The notes: generated by a model from the letters alone, not told the origin. A DNA stretch of 64,000 nt from Massilia terrae (GCF_024753145.1 NZ_JANUGU010000007.1:1-64000); one strand, 5' to 3'. Shown: positions 45,841-59,984, counted from the first letter of the stretch. Made by a program: numbers and translations.

Positions 45841-47019
45841 ATGCAGGACAAATTCCATTCGATAAGCACTCCGCTAACGTCCGAGTTCATCCATGGCGCA
45901 GTCGAGATCGAACAAACCCGGGCCGGGCTCCTGCCTCACCGCCTCCCCGCCTGGGCACGCGCCCAATGCCCGGACTGGCAATTGGAAATGGCCGAGTCGC
46001 AACCCTCAGGCATCCGCCTGATTTTCCAAACCACGGCCAGCTACGTGTATTTGGTCACGCTGCCAACCAAGCGCGTCTATGCCTACATGTCGCCGCGGCC
46101 GGATGGTGTCTATGACCTGCTGGTCGACGGTCAACTGACGCTGCAAGTAAGTGTCTCGGGTGGCAACGTGATGACGATCGACATGGCGGCCGGCACGCAG
46201 ACCGTCGTCGCCGGCGCACCGCAGATCATCCAGTTCGACAATCTCCCGCCCGGGTCGAAAACAGTCGAGATCTGGTTGCCGTACGATGAGACAACGGAAC
46301 TGAAGGCGCTGCACTCCGATGCGCCGATCTTCCCGGTTGCGGCCCCTCCAAAGCGCCGCTGGCTCCACCACGGCAGCTCCATCAGTCATGGATCAAATGC
46401 CGCGAGTCCAACCGGCATCTGGCCGGTGATCGCCGCTCAGCGCGCCGGCCTTGAGCTCGTGAATCTCGGCTTCGGCGGCAACGCCTTGCTGGATCCGTTT
46501 ACGGCGCGCACGATGCGCGACCTGCCTGCCGACCTCATCAGCGTCAAACTCGGAATCAACCTCGTCAACAAAGACGTGATGCGCCTGCGCGCCTTTGGCC
46601 CGGCGGTGCACGGCTTCCTCGATACGATCCGCGAAGGACACCCGACCACACCGCTGCTCGTCATTTCGCCGATCTATTGCCCCATCCACGAAGACGCGCC
46701 CGGTCCGACGATGGTCGACACGGGCCAGCTCCGCAAAGGCAAACTGGTGTTCCGCGCCTCCGGAAACGCGAACGAGGTCGGGCAAGGCAAGCTGACGCTG
46801 CGCGTGATCCGCAAGGAGCTCGAAGCAATCGTCCAGCAGCGGTCCGCCAAGGATCCCAACATTCATTACCTGGACGGCACCGCACTCTACGGCCAGGACG
46901 ATAACGCCAGCCTTCCGCTCCCTGACGAGCTTCACCCCGACGCCGCTGCGCATCAACTCATTGGGGAACGATTTGCCGACCTTGCCTTCGCAGGCAGCTC
47001 GTTCGGCAAACAGCGATGA
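45841..47019 (+). CDS. SGNH/GDSL-type hydrolase
   Basis: 392 residues. N-terminal jelly-roll-like half (1-175) with alternating beta residues, then an SGNH domain. Block I is HHGSSISHG (nucleophile Ser in GSS rather than GDS), block II GFGGNA, block III GINLVN and block V DELHPDAAAH (catalytic Asp/His). Such two-domain proteins are esterases acting on acylated carbohydrates. No signal peptide. Chosen ATG is preceded by weak Shine-Dalgarno sequence; the longer frame from 45472 lies over the ParD-like gene on the other strand and is rejected. Confidence 0.82.
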   Translation: MQDKFHSISTPLTSEFIHGAVEIEQTRAGLLPHRLPAWARAQCPDWQLEMAESQPSGIRLIFQTTASYVYLVTLPTKRVYAYMSPRPDGVYDLLVDGQLTLQVSVSGGNVMTIDMAAGTQTVVAGAPQIIQFDNLPPGSKTVEIWLPYDETTELKALHSDAPIFPVAAPPKRRWLHHGSSISHGSNAASPTGIWPVIAAQRAGLELVNLGFGGNALLDPFTARTMRDLPADLISVKLGINLVNKDVMRLRAFGPAVHGFLDTIREGHPTTPLLVISPIYCPIHEDAPGPTMVDTGQLRKGKLVFRASGNANEVGQGKLTLRVIRKELEAIVQQRSAKDPNIHYLDGTALYGQDDNASLPLPDELHPDAAAHQLIGERFADLAFAGSSFGKQR

Positions 47020-47047
47020 TTCTTGAAACCGGCTGGTTTCCAGTGAG

Positions 47048-47497
47048 CTAGCGCAGCGGCCAAAACCACACCTCGGCCGACGACCAGTAGCAGGTGCTCG
47101 CGCATTGCAGGTCGCTCATCGTCGCCGGTTCCACCAGGTCGATATGCCCCTGTGTCGAACCCGGGCCGTAAATACCCATGCATGGAGAATGGATGCCAAG
47201 ATAGGCAACCAGCAGCGGTGCCGCTGCTGCCCTTGCGCTGCTCGGCCGGCAGGCGCTTGATGTAGTCGGCGGCGCCGTGGCGAGTTCGTCTGTCTTGACC
47301 GGCTGCGTAGCGCACCAAGCCTTGCCTGCTACCGCATCCTGCACCCCATCCACATAAGCAAAGGCGCGGTCGCGCTCGCGGTAGCCGAAAGCATCCACGT
47401 GCTGGATCAGTTCATTGCGATGCTGGTACGCAGGCGCAGCCAGGGAGAGCGCAGGCAGCGCCGCTCCAATGAAGAGTAAGATGAGTCGCACGGGCAT
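47048..47497 (-). CDS. Rap1a/Tai-like secreted protein with two compensating frameshifts
   Basis: 149 residues as read. Signal peptide (MPVRLILLFIGAALPALSLA), then RAFAYVDGVQDAVAGKAWC and, near the end, LVAYLGIHSPC: the Cys-spaced pattern of the Rap1a/Tai immunity family (PF18602). The middle (about 47205-47282) reads APPTTSSACRPSSARAAA, untypical; the +1-related frame there reads ADYIKRLPAEQRKGSS with nearly all third positions G or C and fits the family. So one indel near 47275-47282 and a second near 47205-47230 seem to cancel. May be a sequencing error or a live but altered gene. Confidence 0.55.
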   Translation of the reverse strand: MPVRLILLFIGAALPALSLAAPAYQHRNELIQHVDAFGYRERDRAFAYVDGVQDAVAGKAWCATQPVKTDELATAPPTTSSACRPSSARAAAAPLLVAYLGIHSPCMGIYGPGSTQGHIDLVEPATMSDLQCASTCYWSSAEVWFWPLR

Positions 47498-47606
47498 CCT
47501 TTCTCGGGAATGCCCATGATGGCGAATCGCCTATTTCGTTCACTGCGTGCGCGCAAGGTTTGGATTACGCCGTCCCCTACGGCGAGTTTCCCTCGCTCGA
47601 TTGGAT

Positions 47607-47683
<77 letters not shown>

Positions 47684-47707
47684 ATATGAGCGCAAGATGC
47701 GCAGATG

Positions 47708-47735
47708 AAAAAACGGGCCGTCGATCGACAGCCCG
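47708..47735 (-). terminator. Intrinsic terminator after tRNA-Pro
   Basis: On the minus strand CGGGCTG(T)CGA pairs with TCGACGGCCCG (one wobble), followed by TTTTTT. It lies 12 bases past tRNA-Pro and before tRNA-Arg, so the two tRNAs may be transcribed separately. Confidence 0.75.
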
Positions 47736-47746
47736 CTCTTAAACGG

Positions 47747-47823
47747 TGGTCGGAGTACAAGGATTCGAACCTTGGACCCCCTGCTCCCAAAGCAGGTGCG
47801 CTACCGGGCTGCGCTACACTCCG
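47747..47823 (-). tRNA. tRNA-Pro (anticodon TGG)
   Basis: 77 nt with encoded CCA. Acceptor CGGAGTG/TACTCCG (one wobble), discriminator A, D arm with GGTA, anticodon loop CT-TTGG-GA centred on TGG, T arm CAAGG-TTCGAAT-CCTTG. Reads CCA and other proline codons. Confidence 0.95.
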
Positions 47824-47878
47824 AGTAATTTCATCATACCGCGCCGGGTATGGCGCGTCAATGTAAGCCCGGTTTCCG

Positions 47879-49219
47879 TCAGGCAGCGACCTTGTCGGCG
47901 ATACGCTTGGCCATGCTCTCCGCCAGGCTTGCGCTCTTCGCTTCGACCATGACGCGGATCAAGGGTTCAGTGCCAGACGGCCGGATCAGCACGCGGCCCG
48001 CATCGCCCAGCTCGCGCTCGACTGCTTCCTTCTCGGCAACCAGCGCCGGATCGCGGGTCCAGTCGAAGCCAGGGTTCACGCGCTTGTTGATCAGGGTCTG
48101 TGGATACAGCTTGAGCTCGTTGCAGCATTCGGCCAGCGACTTGTTGCCGCGCTTCAGGGCCGACAAGACTTGCAGCGCCGAGATGATGCCATCGCCCGTC
48201 GTATGCTTGTCGAGCGCCAGCAGATGGCCCGAGCCTTCGCCGCCGAACAGCCAGCCGCGCTCCTTCATCACTTCCAGCACGTAGCGGTCGCCGACCTTGG
48301 CGCGCGCGAAGCCAATGCCGAGTTCCTTGAACGCCACTTCCAGCGCCATATTGGTCATCAGCGTGCCGACCGCGCCCTGCACCGGCCCGACGGACTGGCG
48401 GTCGCGCACCATCACGTACAGCAGCTCGTCGCCGTTGTACAGGCGGCCGTTGGCGTCGCACATGATCAGGCGGTCGGCGTCGCCGTCCAGCGCAATGCCG
48501 AGGTCGGCCTGGTTCGCCACCACCGCTTCCGACATCGCCTTGGGCGCGGTCGCGCCGACGCCGGCGTTGATGTTGAAGCCGTCCGGCTTGGCGCCGATGG
48601 CGATCACTTCCGCGCCCAGCTCGTGAAACACGTGCGGCGCGATGTCGTAGGCGGCGCCGTGCGCGCAGTCGACCACGATCTTCAGGCCGCGCAGGTCGAG
48701 CTCATTCGGGAAGGTGCTCTTGCAGAACTCGATGTAGCGTCCGCCCGCATCGCGCAGGCGCGTCGCGCGGCCCAGCTTGTCGGACGGCACGCAGCCCATC
48801 GGCTGGTCGAGCGCTTCTTCGATCTCCAGCTCCACCGCGTCCGGCAGCTTGGTGCCGTGTTCGGAGAAGAACTTGATGCCATTGTCCTGGAACGGGTTGT
48901 GCGAGGCCGAGATCACGACGCCGGCCTGCAGGCGCAGTGCGCGCGTCAGGTAAGCGATCGCCGGGGTCGGCATCGGGCCGGCCAGCATCACGTCCACGCC
49001 GGCCGCGGAAAAGCCCGCTTCCAGCGCCGCTTCCAGCATGTAGCCGGAGATGCGCGTGTCCTTGCCGATCAGGACCACCGGACGGCCGCTGCTGGAGGCC
49101 GTGCCCTTGGCCAGCACGCGGCCCGCGGCGTAGCCCAGACGCATGACGAAATCTGGCGTGATGGGCGACTCGCCCACCAGGCCGCGGACGCCATCGGTAC
49201 CGAAATATTTGCGCGCCAT
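47879..49219 (-). CDS. glmM: Phosphoglucosamine mutase
   Basis: 446 residues. Active-site phosphoserine loop [14 protein letters not shown] near residue 100, metal-binding [11 protein letters not shown] near 240, sugar-binding GGEGSGH near 325 and phosphate-binding [12 protein letters not shown] near 410. Interconverts glucosamine-6-P and glucosamine-1-P for UDP-GlcNAc, which also feeds the exopolysaccharide pathway above. Follows folP by 21 bases in the conserved ftsH-folP-glmM order. Confidence 0.97.
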   Translation of the reverse strand: MARKYFGTDGVRGLVGESPITPDFVMRLGYAAGRVLAKGTASSSGRPVVLIGKDTRISGYMLEAALEAGFSAAGVDVMLAGPMPTPAIAYLTRALRLQAGVVISASHNPFQDNGIKFFSEHGTKLPDAVELEIEEALDQPMGCVPSDKLGRATRLRDAGGRYIEFCKSTFPNELDLRGLKIVVDCAHGAAYDIAPHVFHELGAEVIAIGAKPDGFNINAGVGATAPKAMSEAVVANQADLGIALDGDADRLIMCDANGRLYNGDELLYVMVRDRQSVGPVQGAVGTLMTNMALEVAFKELGIGFARAKVGDRYVLEVMKERGWLFGGEGSGHLLALDKHTTGDGIISALQVLSALKRGNKSLAECCNELKLYPQTLINKRVNPGFDWTRDPALVAEKEAVERELGDAGRVLIRPSGTEPLIRVMVEAKSASLAESMAKRIADKVAA

Positions 49220-49240
49220 TCTGTTCTCTTCTTCTATCAG

Positions 49241-50077
49241 TTAGTCGGTAGTCGCCGCTTGCCACACCTTGAGCGCGTCAACTGTGTCTTCTACATCATG
49301 CACTCTGACAATTCTAGCGCCATGCGCCACCGCAGCCAATGCCGCACTCAAACTTCCTGCGAGACGTTTCTCCACAGTACGTCCGGTGACCGCGCCGATC
49401 ATCGACTTGCGCGACATCCCGGCCAGCACTGGCAGGCCGACTTCGTCGCGGATCCGGCCCAGCTGGCGCAGCAGCAAATAGTTGTGTTCCAGCGTCTTGC
49501 CGAAGCCGAAGCCGGGGTCGACGCAGATGCGCTCGCGCTCGACGCCGCCCGCGACCAGCGCATCCACGCGCTCGCGCAGGAAGGCGGTCACCTCGCCCAC
49601 CACATCCGCATAGACCGGCTGGTCCTGCATGTGTTGCGGAGTTCCCTGCATGTGCATGACGCACAGCCCACAATCGCTGTTTGCCACCGCCTCGATGGCG
49701 CCCGGCGCGCGGAAACCGTTGATGTCATTGATCATGTCCGCGCCCGCGATGATGGCTTCGCGCATCACCTCCGGCTTGCAGGTATCCACCGACAGCGGCT
49801 TCTCCATGCCGTGCAGCGCGTACAGGACCGGCATCACGCGCGCCAGTTCGTCGGCCACCGTCACGCTCGGCGAACCCGGCCGGGTCGACTCGCCGCCGAT
49901 GTCGATCATGTCGACGCCGGCCGCGACCATCAGCTCGGCCCGCTCGACGGCGAATTCGAGCGACTGGAACTGGCCGCCATCGGAAAAGGAATCGGGGGTG
50001 ACGTTGAGGATGCCCATCACCAGCGGCCGCTTGTCGAGCTTGAAGTCGAAGCGCCCGCACTGCAGGAATTGACGCAT
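49241..50077 (-). CDS. folP: Dihydropteroate synthase
   Basis: 278 residues. Signature VMGILNVTPDSFSDGG near residue 20, second signature VDMIDIGGESTRPGS near 55, then DPGFGFGKT near 190. Condenses para-aminobenzoate with the pterin pyrophosphate; target of sulfonamides. No insertions next to the two signature loops are visible, so no sign of sul-type resistance. Lies downstream of the ftsH terminator and likely shares transcription with glmM. Confidence 0.97.
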   Translation of the reverse strand: MRQFLQCGRFDFKLDKRPLVMGILNVTPDSFSDGGQFQSLEFAVERAELMVAAGVDMIDIGGESTRPGSPSVTVADELARVMPVLYALHGMEKPLSVDTCKPEVMREAIIAGADMINDINGFRAPGAIEAVANSDCGLCVMHMQGTPQHMQDQPVYADVVGEVTAFLRERVDALVAGGVERERICVDPGFGFGKTLEHNYLLLRQLGRIRDEVGLPVLAGMSRKSMIGAVTGRTVEKRLAGSLSAALAAVAHGARIVRVHDVEDTVDALKVWQAATTD

Positions 50078-50100
50078 AGGAGTGTGTAGACGTTAACGAG

Positions 50101-50127
50101 CAAAAGGCATCCGCTGGATGCCTTTTG
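50101..50127 (-). terminator. Intrinsic terminator of ftsH
   Basis: CAAAAGGCATCC, a three-base loop and GGATGCCTTTTG form a perfect 12-bp stem 18 bases past the ftsH stop codon on the minus strand. It ends in a short T-run. Separates ftsH from folP. Confidence 0.8.
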
Positions 50128-50144
50128 TGGGGTGGATCAGGCGA

Positions 50145-52028
<1,884 letters not shown>

Positions 52029-52222
52029 GAAAACTCCTTCGATGCGGCACGCATCTGACAGATTTAGAATGCCGATGCCGATTTTACCTGCAATAAGCAG
52101 GCCGTGCCACGCGTCACTACCGGGGCGTGTCGAAATACCACTTTATTAATATTTCGGTACACTCCAGCAAGCGATGTGGCGCCGCACGACATGCCTCTCG
52201 CGAGTGATGTGCGGCTGCAGGC

Positions 52223-52909
52223 TCAAATATCAAGGGCTGGGCCGTCGTTTTCGCCATCTTTTTGTTGGGCTGGACGCTTGAGCCCGCGCCCCAGCAGGAA
52301 AATCTCGGACGATTTGTCGCGGCTGGCCTTGGGTTTGACCTGTTTGACGGTCTTGAATTCGTCGCGGAACTTCTCCAGGATCTGGGTGAAGCCCATATCC
52401 TTGAAACACTTCACCAACAATGCCCCCGATGGCTTCAGGTGGAGTTGAGAGAACTCAATCGCCAAATCGATCAGGTGTTCCATGCGCGCGGCGTCGGCCG
52501 CGGGGATGCCGGACAGGTTCGGCGCCATGTCCGACAGCACCAGGTCGGCCTTGCGGCCGGACAGCAGCTGGTCCAGCTGGCCCAGGATTTCCTCCTCGCG
52601 GAAATCGCCCTGGATGAAATGCATATCGGCGATCGGCTCCATCGGCAGGATGTCCAGGCCGATCATGGTGCCGTGGATGCCGCCGCCCTCCTTGCCGGCC
52701 AGCTTGCGCCGGGTGTACTGGCCCCAGCTGCCGGGGGTGCAGCCGAGGTCGACGATCACCTGGCCCGGCTTGATCAGCTTCTCGGCCTCGTCGATTTCCT
52801 TGAGCTTGTAGGCGGCGCGCGCGCGGTAACCTTCCTTCTGGGCCAACTTCACATACGGGTCGTTGATGTGGTCGTGCAACCAGTTTTTATTTAATTTGTT
52901 CTTGGCCAT
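52223..52909 (-). CDS. rlmE: 23S rRNA (U2552) 2'-O-methyltransferase
   Basis: 228 residues. SAM motif [13 protein letters not shown] near 60, catalytic Asp in [12 protein letters not shown] near 130, Lys in [10 protein letters not shown] near 170; together with an N-terminal Lys these give the K-D-K-E tetrad. N-terminal [16 protein letters not shown] binds RNA. Precedes ftsH (194-base gap). Divergent from yhbY across 43 bases, so a compact bidirectional promoter is expected there (TAGAAT at 52914-52919 on the plus strand). Confidence 0.97.
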   Translation of the reverse strand: MAKNKLNKNWLHDHINDPYVKLAQKEGYRARAAYKLKEIDEAEKLIKPGQVIVDLGCTPGSWGQYTRRKLAGKEGGGIHGTMIGLDILPMEPIADMHFIQGDFREEEILGQLDQLLSGRKADLVLSDMAPNLSGIPAADAARMEHLIDLAIEFSQLHLKPSGALLVKCFKDMGFTQILEKFRDEFKTVKQVKPKASRDKSSEIFLLGRGLKRPAQQKDGENDGPALDI

Positions 52910-52952
52910 TCGCGTAGAATACTGCTTTTAAAGGATCATCAAAATACATAAT

Positions 52953-53423
52953 ATGCTTACACTCACTCCCGCCGAACGCAGCGCCCTGCGCGCCGAAGCC
53001 CACGGGCTCAATCCTGTAGTCATGATCGGCGAAGCCGGCCTGACCCCGGCGGTCATGAAAGAAATCTCGTCCAGCCTGGACGCGCACGGCCTGATCAAGG
53101 TGCGCGTGTTCGGCGACGACCGCGAGGCGCGCATCGCCATCTACGAACAGATCTGCGAAGAACTGGACGCCTCGCCCGTGCAGCACATCGGCAAGCTGCT
53201 GGTGCTGTACCGCCCGAAGAAAGAGGCGGACAAGGAACGCGCCGGCAAGACCGGCAAGGGCATGCGCATGGTCACCATCGTCAAGCCGAGCCCGAGCGGC
53301 CGGACCAAGCCGACCGTGAAGAAGGTCCTGCTCAAGGGGAACGAACGGGTGACCGCCGGCGGCAACGTCAAACGCGCCAAGCCGCGCCAGGCCAGCACCA
53401 AGAAAAGCGCGCTGAACAAGTGA
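52953..53423 (+). CDS. yhbY: YhbY-family RNA-binding (CRM domain) protein
   Basis: 156 residues. CRM/YhbY domain in the first ~95 residues: LRAEAHGLNPVVMIGEAGLT and GLIKVRVFG near 50, as in ribosome-assembly factors binding 23S rRNA. A basic Lys/Arg-rich C-terminal extension (about 60 residues) exceeds the ~97-residue E. coli protein. No good Shine-Dalgarno sequence within 12 bases of the ATG; AAAGG lies farther upstream. Divergent from rlmE. Confidence 0.93.
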   Translation: MLTLTPAERSALRAEAHGLNPVVMIGEAGLTPAVMKEISSSLDAHGLIKVRVFGDDREARIAIYEQICEELDASPVQHIGKLLVLYRPKKEADKERAGKTGKGMRMVTIVKPSPSGRTKPTVKKVLLKGNERVTAGGNVKRAKPRQASTKKSALNK

Positions 53424-53431
53424 TTGAAAAG

Positions 53432-53457
53432 ACCGGGACCAGTTCCCGGTTTTTTTA
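53432..53457 (+). terminator. Intrinsic terminator of yhbY
   Basis: ACCGGGA, loop CCAG, TTCCCGGT followed by a run of seven T, nine bases after the yhbY stop. Confidence 0.9.
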
Positions 53458-53480
53458 TGCATTAACCGCTACTCACAACT

Positions 53481-53514
53481 CGTCGTCCCCGCGAAGGCCG
53501 GGCCCCATCCTGAG
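53481..53514 (+). repeat. REP-like palindromic repeat
   Basis: CGTCGTCCCCGCGAAGGCC followed by GGGCCCCATCCTGAG. Forward copy of the dispersed family; the first of three copies between yhbY and the DUF4149 gene. Confidence 0.75.
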
Positions 53515-53557
53515 CCCACAGCACTGCGGCTCATGCTTTCCCCACCCAATCCAATCC

Positions 53558-53590
53558 CTCGTCCCGGCGCAGGCCGGGACCCATGCTGAG
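53558..53590 (+). repeat. REP-like palindromic repeat
   Basis: CTCGTCCCGGCGCAGGCCGG then GACCCATGCTGAG: second forward copy in this gap. Confidence 0.75.
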
Positions 53591-53638
53591 TGAGCGGATA
53601 CGCTGCGCTCGGAAGCATTGCCTCCGCTCGCATATTCC

Positions 53639-53668
53639 ATGGGTCCCCGCCTGCGCGGGGACGACGGT
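53639..53668 (-). repeat. REP-like palindromic repeat, inverted copy
   Basis: ATGGGTCCCCGCCTGCGCGG then GGACGACGG: inverse orientation, so the three copies form a mixed cluster ending 26 bases before the DUF4149 stop. Confidence 0.75.
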
Positions 53669-53693
53669 TTTGGAAGCAGGGGCAAGCGACAAG

Positions 53694-54152
53694 CTAGCGG
53701 CTTTTCAGCACCAGCACCACACCCAGCGCGCTCTCGACCAAGTGCAGCAGCTGCGACACCCCATGCATCACCGCGAACTGAGTCCAATACGGCGACGCCC
53801 TCACCCCGGCCGGCCCGGCCAGCTCACGCAGATGCGCCATCGCCGGCTGCAGCCCGAGATAGACCGCCAGTGCACACGCCAGCATCGCCGCGATGACGAT
53901 CACCAGCGAACGCCGCCGCTTCGCATCCAGGTCCGGCGCGAATCGCGCCAGGCCAAGCAGCAGGACCGCGCAAACGATCGCGATCCACGCCTGCCGCGCC
54001 AGCAGCGCGCCGACGACATCGCCCGCCTGCCCCGTGCCCAGCATGCCGAACACGGTCGGCGCCGCGACGTAGCCGAGCGCCCACAGGCTGCCGGCCCACA
54101 GGACCGCCAGCAGCAGGCGCACGGCAGGCAGCACCGCGGCGCGCCCGGCCAT
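53694..54152 (-). CDS. DUF4149 membrane protein
   Basis: 152 residues with four hydrophobic helices. The first begins LLLAVLWAGSLWALGYVAAP, the Trp/Gly/Pro-rich signature of DUF4149. Function unknown in the family. The start shares one base with the greA stop, so it is translationally coupled to greA; this pairing is common in Betaproteobacteria. No signal peptidase site is obvious. Confidence 0.88.
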   Translation of the reverse strand: MAGRAAVLPAVRLLLAVLWAGSLWALGYVAAPTVFGMLGTGQAGDVVGALLARQAWIAIVCAVLLLGLARFAPDLDAKRRRSLVIVIAAMLACALAVYLGLQPAMAHLRELAGPAGVRASPYWTQFAVMHGVSQLLHLVESALGVVLVLKSR

Positions 54153-54631
54153 CAGATGTAGCGGACTTCCAGGATTTCGTACTCGCGCGGGCCGGACGGC
54201 GCCTGCACCTCGACCACGTCGCCGGCGTACTTGCCGATCAGGGCGCGCGCGATCGGCGAGGTCACCGAGATCTTGGCCACCTTCAGGTCAGCCTCGTCGA
54301 TGCCGACGATCTGGTAGGTGACCTTCTGGCCATTTTCCAGGTCCTCGAGGGCGACGGTCGACGCGAACACCACGCGGCCTTCCGCGTCCAGCGTCGACGG
54401 GTCGATGATCTGCGCACTGCCCAATTTGGCTTCCAGTTCGGCGATGCGGCCCTCGATGAAAGCCTGGCGCTCCTTGGCCGCGTCGTACTCGGCGTTCTCG
54501 GACAGGTCGCCGTGCGAGCGCGCCTCGGCGATCGCCTCGATCACCTTCTTGCGTTCCTGCGTTTTGAGCTGATGCAGTTCTTCCTTCAGGAGCTGGGCGC
54601 CGAATTTGGTAAGTGGAACTGTTGTGTTCAT
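54152..54631 (-). CDS. greA: Transcription elongation factor GreA
   Basis: 159 residues. N-terminal coiled coil carries the acidic tip pair (ENAEYDAAKERQAF near 45). The C-terminal FKBP-like domain includes VTSPIARALIGKYAGDVVEV, split here as VTSPIARALIGK and GDVVEV. It rescues backtracked RNA polymerase by stimulating transcript cleavage. Downstream of carB with an intervening terminator, so it probably has its own promoter. Confidence 0.97.
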   Translation of the reverse strand: MNTTVPLTKFGAQLLKEELHQLKTQERKKVIEAIAEARSHGDLSENAEYDAAKERQAFIEGRIAELEAKLGSAQIIDPSTLDAEGRVVFASTVALEDLENGQKVTYQIVGIDEADLKVAKISVTSPIARALIGKYAGDVVEVQAPSGPREYEILEVRYI

Positions 54632-54672
54632 AGTTTTCTGCTTCTAGCGATTGTTCGTGACCGTACCAAGCG

Positions 54673-54719
54673 AAAACCACAGAGGCGCACGGCTTGGGCC
54701 GCACGAGCTCTGTGGTTTT
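54673..54719 (-). terminator. Intrinsic terminator of carB
   Basis: AAAACCACAGAG and CTCTGTGGTTTT form a perfect 12-bp stem with a 23-base apical part that can itself fold (GTGCGGC/GCCGTGC). T-run on either strand. It lies 19 bases after the carB stop and 42 bases before greA. Confidence 0.8.
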
Positions 54720-54737
54720 ACGGGTACTGCTTGACGC

Positions 54738-57967
<3,230 letters not shown>

Positions 57968-57968
<1 letters not shown>

Positions 57969-59134
57969 TACTTTTTCTCCGCGGCGGCTTGCATCAGGTT
58001 GATGAAGCGGTCAAACAGGTAGGCGACGTCGGTCGGACCGGGCGAGGCTTCCGGGTGGCCCTGGAAGCAGAACGCCGGCTTGTCGGTGCGGGCGAAGCCC
58101 TGCAGCGAACCGTCGAACAGCGACACGTGGGTCACGCGGCAGTTGGCCGGCAGCGTGGCCGGGTCCACCGCGAAGCCGTGGTTCTGCGAGGTGATCATCA
58201 CCTGCTTGCTGTCGAGGTCCTGCACCGGGTGGTTGGCGCCGTGGTGGCCGAACTTCATCTTGACGGTCTTGGCGCCGGCGGCGAGGCCCATCAGCTGGTG
58301 GCCCAGGCAGATGCCGAATACCGGGATGCCCGATTCGACCAGTTCGCGGGTCGATTCGATCGCGTAGTCGCAGGCGGCCGGGTCGCCCGGGCCGTTGGCC
58401 AGGAAGATGCCGTCCGGGTTGTACGCCATCGCGTCGGCGGCGGTGCTCTGCGCCGGCAGCACGGTGATGCGGCAGCCGCGTTCGGCCAGCATGCGCAGGA
58501 TGTTGTACTTCACGCCGTAGTCGAAGGCGACCACGTGGAACTTCGGCTTGTCCTGCTTGCCGTAGCCCTGGCCGAGCTTCCACTCGGTCTGGGTGAATTC
58601 ATAAGGCGCCTTGGTCGAGACGACCTTGGCCAGGTCCATGCCGTCCAGGCCCGGGAACGAGCGCGCCAGTTCCAGCGCCAGTGCCGGCTGCGGCTCGGCG
58701 CCCTGGGTGCCGACCAGGATCGCGCCGCTCTGGGCGCCTTTTTCACGCAGGATGCGGGTCAGCTTGCGGGTGTCGATGCCGGCGATGGCGACCACGTTCT
58801 CGGCCTTCAGGTAGTCCGACAGCGATTGCGTGGAGCGGAAATTGGAGGCCAGCAGCGGCAGGTCGCGGATGATCAGGCCGGCGGCGTGGACCTTGGCGGC
58901 CTCGACGTCTTCCGGATTGACACCGGTGTTGCCGATGTGGGGATAGGTCAGGGTGACGATCTGGCGCGTGTAGCTGGGATCGGTCAGGATTTCCTGATAG
59001 CCGGTCATGGCGGTGTTGAACACCACTTCACCGGTCGTGTGGCCGGCGGCGCCAATGGAATAACCTTTGAAGATCGTACCGTCGGCGAGGGCCAGGATGG
59101 CGGGAACGGCTGAGCCAGAGAAAAACGGCGGCAA
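57968..59134 (-). CDS. carA: Carbamoyl-phosphate synthase small subunit
   Basis: 388 residues. Class I glutamine amidotransferase: nucleophile Cys in [12 protein letters not shown] near 275, catalytic His in [10 protein letters not shown] near 360. The N-terminal half begins [13 protein letters not shown] with the PYEF and [13 protein letters not shown] motifs. Start is TTG at 59134 with GGGAG seven bases upstream. Promoter at 59284-59312. An unrelated short out-of-frame ORF starts upstream at 59223 and overlaps the carA start; it is weak and not annotated. Confidence 0.96.
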
Positions 59135-59283
59135 GGGTAACTCCCGTTAAAGTTACCGCAGCGGCGCCAGAGACCGACATTCGCAGAGATATCCGCTTTT
59201 CTTATCGCGGCTCGGAATGTCATTCAGATTTAGGCAGTGATGTCGTCGCTACGGCAGGTGGTTTGTAATGGCTAAACCCCCAA

Positions 59284-59312
59284 ATTATAGCGTAACGGCA
59301 CATGCCCGGCAA
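59284..59312 (-). promoter_or_regulatory. Sigma70-type promoter of carA
   Basis: On the minus strand TTGCCG (-35, 59307-59312), a 17-base spacer and TATAAT (-10, 59284-59289). It predicts a start about 145 bases before the carA TTG codon. Confidence 0.75.
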
Positions 59313-59414
59313 TTGGGTCGCGTATAAATCACGCGGCGCGACCTATCAAAACATATAACTCTTAAGTTATCGATTCATAAAATAAATAACTGTTGAGTGA
59401 TCACCTTCAAAAAC

Positions 59415-59448
59415 GTCGTCCCGGCGAAGGTCGGGACCCATGCTGAGG
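59415..59448 (+). repeat. REP-like palindromic repeat
   Basis: CGTCGTCCCGGCGAAGGTCG then GGACCCATGCTGAG. Head-to-head with the inverted copy at 59481-59513. Confidence 0.75.
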
Positions 59449-59480
59449 ATCCGAAGCCGCAAACGCAAGCTTGACGCAAA

Positions 59481-59513
59481 CTCAGTATGGGTCCCGGCCT
59501 GCGCCGGGACGAC
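59481..59513 (-). repeat. REP-like palindromic repeat, inverted copy
   Basis: CTCAGTATGGGTCCCGGCC then TGCGCCGGGACGACG. Inverse copy; its CTCAG end mirrors CTGAG of the forward copy. Confidence 0.75.
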
Positions 59514-59549
59514 GGGTATAAGGTAGCTAAATTTGGACGCAGCGTGGAA

Positions 59550-59963
59550 TCAGGCAGCCAGCCCCAGTGCCGCGATACCCGCCTTGGCAATCTGCGCATC
59601 CTCCGCCGACTTCACGCCCGACACGCCCACCGCGCCCACGACATGGCCATCGGCCACGATCGGCACGCCGCCTTCCAGCATGCCATCCAGCTCCGGCGCG
59701 CGCATGAAGGACACGCGGCCGTTGTTGATCATGTCTTCATAGATCTTCGACTCGCGCTTGCCCAGCGCCGCGGTGCGGGCCTTGGCCGGCGCGATGTAGG
59801 ACGAGACCGGCGCCACGCCATCCAGGCGCTGCAGCCACAACAGGTGGCCGCCGTCGTCCACGATCGAGATCACGACCTTCCAGTTATTGCGGTTCGCTTC
59901 GGCCTCGGCCGCGGCGGCGATCTTCTTGGCGTCTTCCAGCGTCAGTACAGGTTTCATTTGCAT
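59550..59963 (-). CDS. GlcG/HbpS-family (DUF336) protein
   Basis: 137 residues of the GlcG/HbpS family: KKIAAAAEAEANRNNWKVVI, split from ISIVDDGGHLLWLQR, and a Gly-rich end ADGHVVGAVGVSG. HbpS in Streptomyces binds heme and modulates a kinase; GlcG is linked to glycolate utilisation. Nothing in the sequence decides between these, and no signal peptide is present. Downstream of the patatin-like gene by 21 bases, so possibly one transcript. Confidence 0.8.
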   Translation of the reverse strand: MQMKPVLTLEDAKKIAAAAEAEANRNNWKVVISIVDDGGHLLWLQRLDGVAPVSSYIAPAKARTAALGKRESKIYEDMINNGRVSFMRAPELDGMLEGGVPIVADGHVVGAVGVSGVKSAEDAQIAKAGIAALGLAA

Positions 59964-59984
59964 GATGTTGTCCTCTTCGAGTGA

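Larger units (their letters stand above)
59135..59549. other. carA leader and intergenic region
   Basis: 415 bases between the carA start and the 3' end of the GlcG/HbpS gene. The right part is AT-rich with an inverted repeat ATAACT-CTTA-AGTTAT (59355-59370). Two inverted REP-like copies lie at 59415-59448 and 59481-59513. The carA promoter is annotated separately. The 145-nt 5' untranslated region shows no recognised attenuator or pyrimidine-regulatory element. Confidence 0.6.

Noticed and set aside
59005..59223. 72-residue ORF overlapping the carA start
   Set aside because: Out of frame with carA, no strong Shine-Dalgarno sequence and no known family; likely chance.
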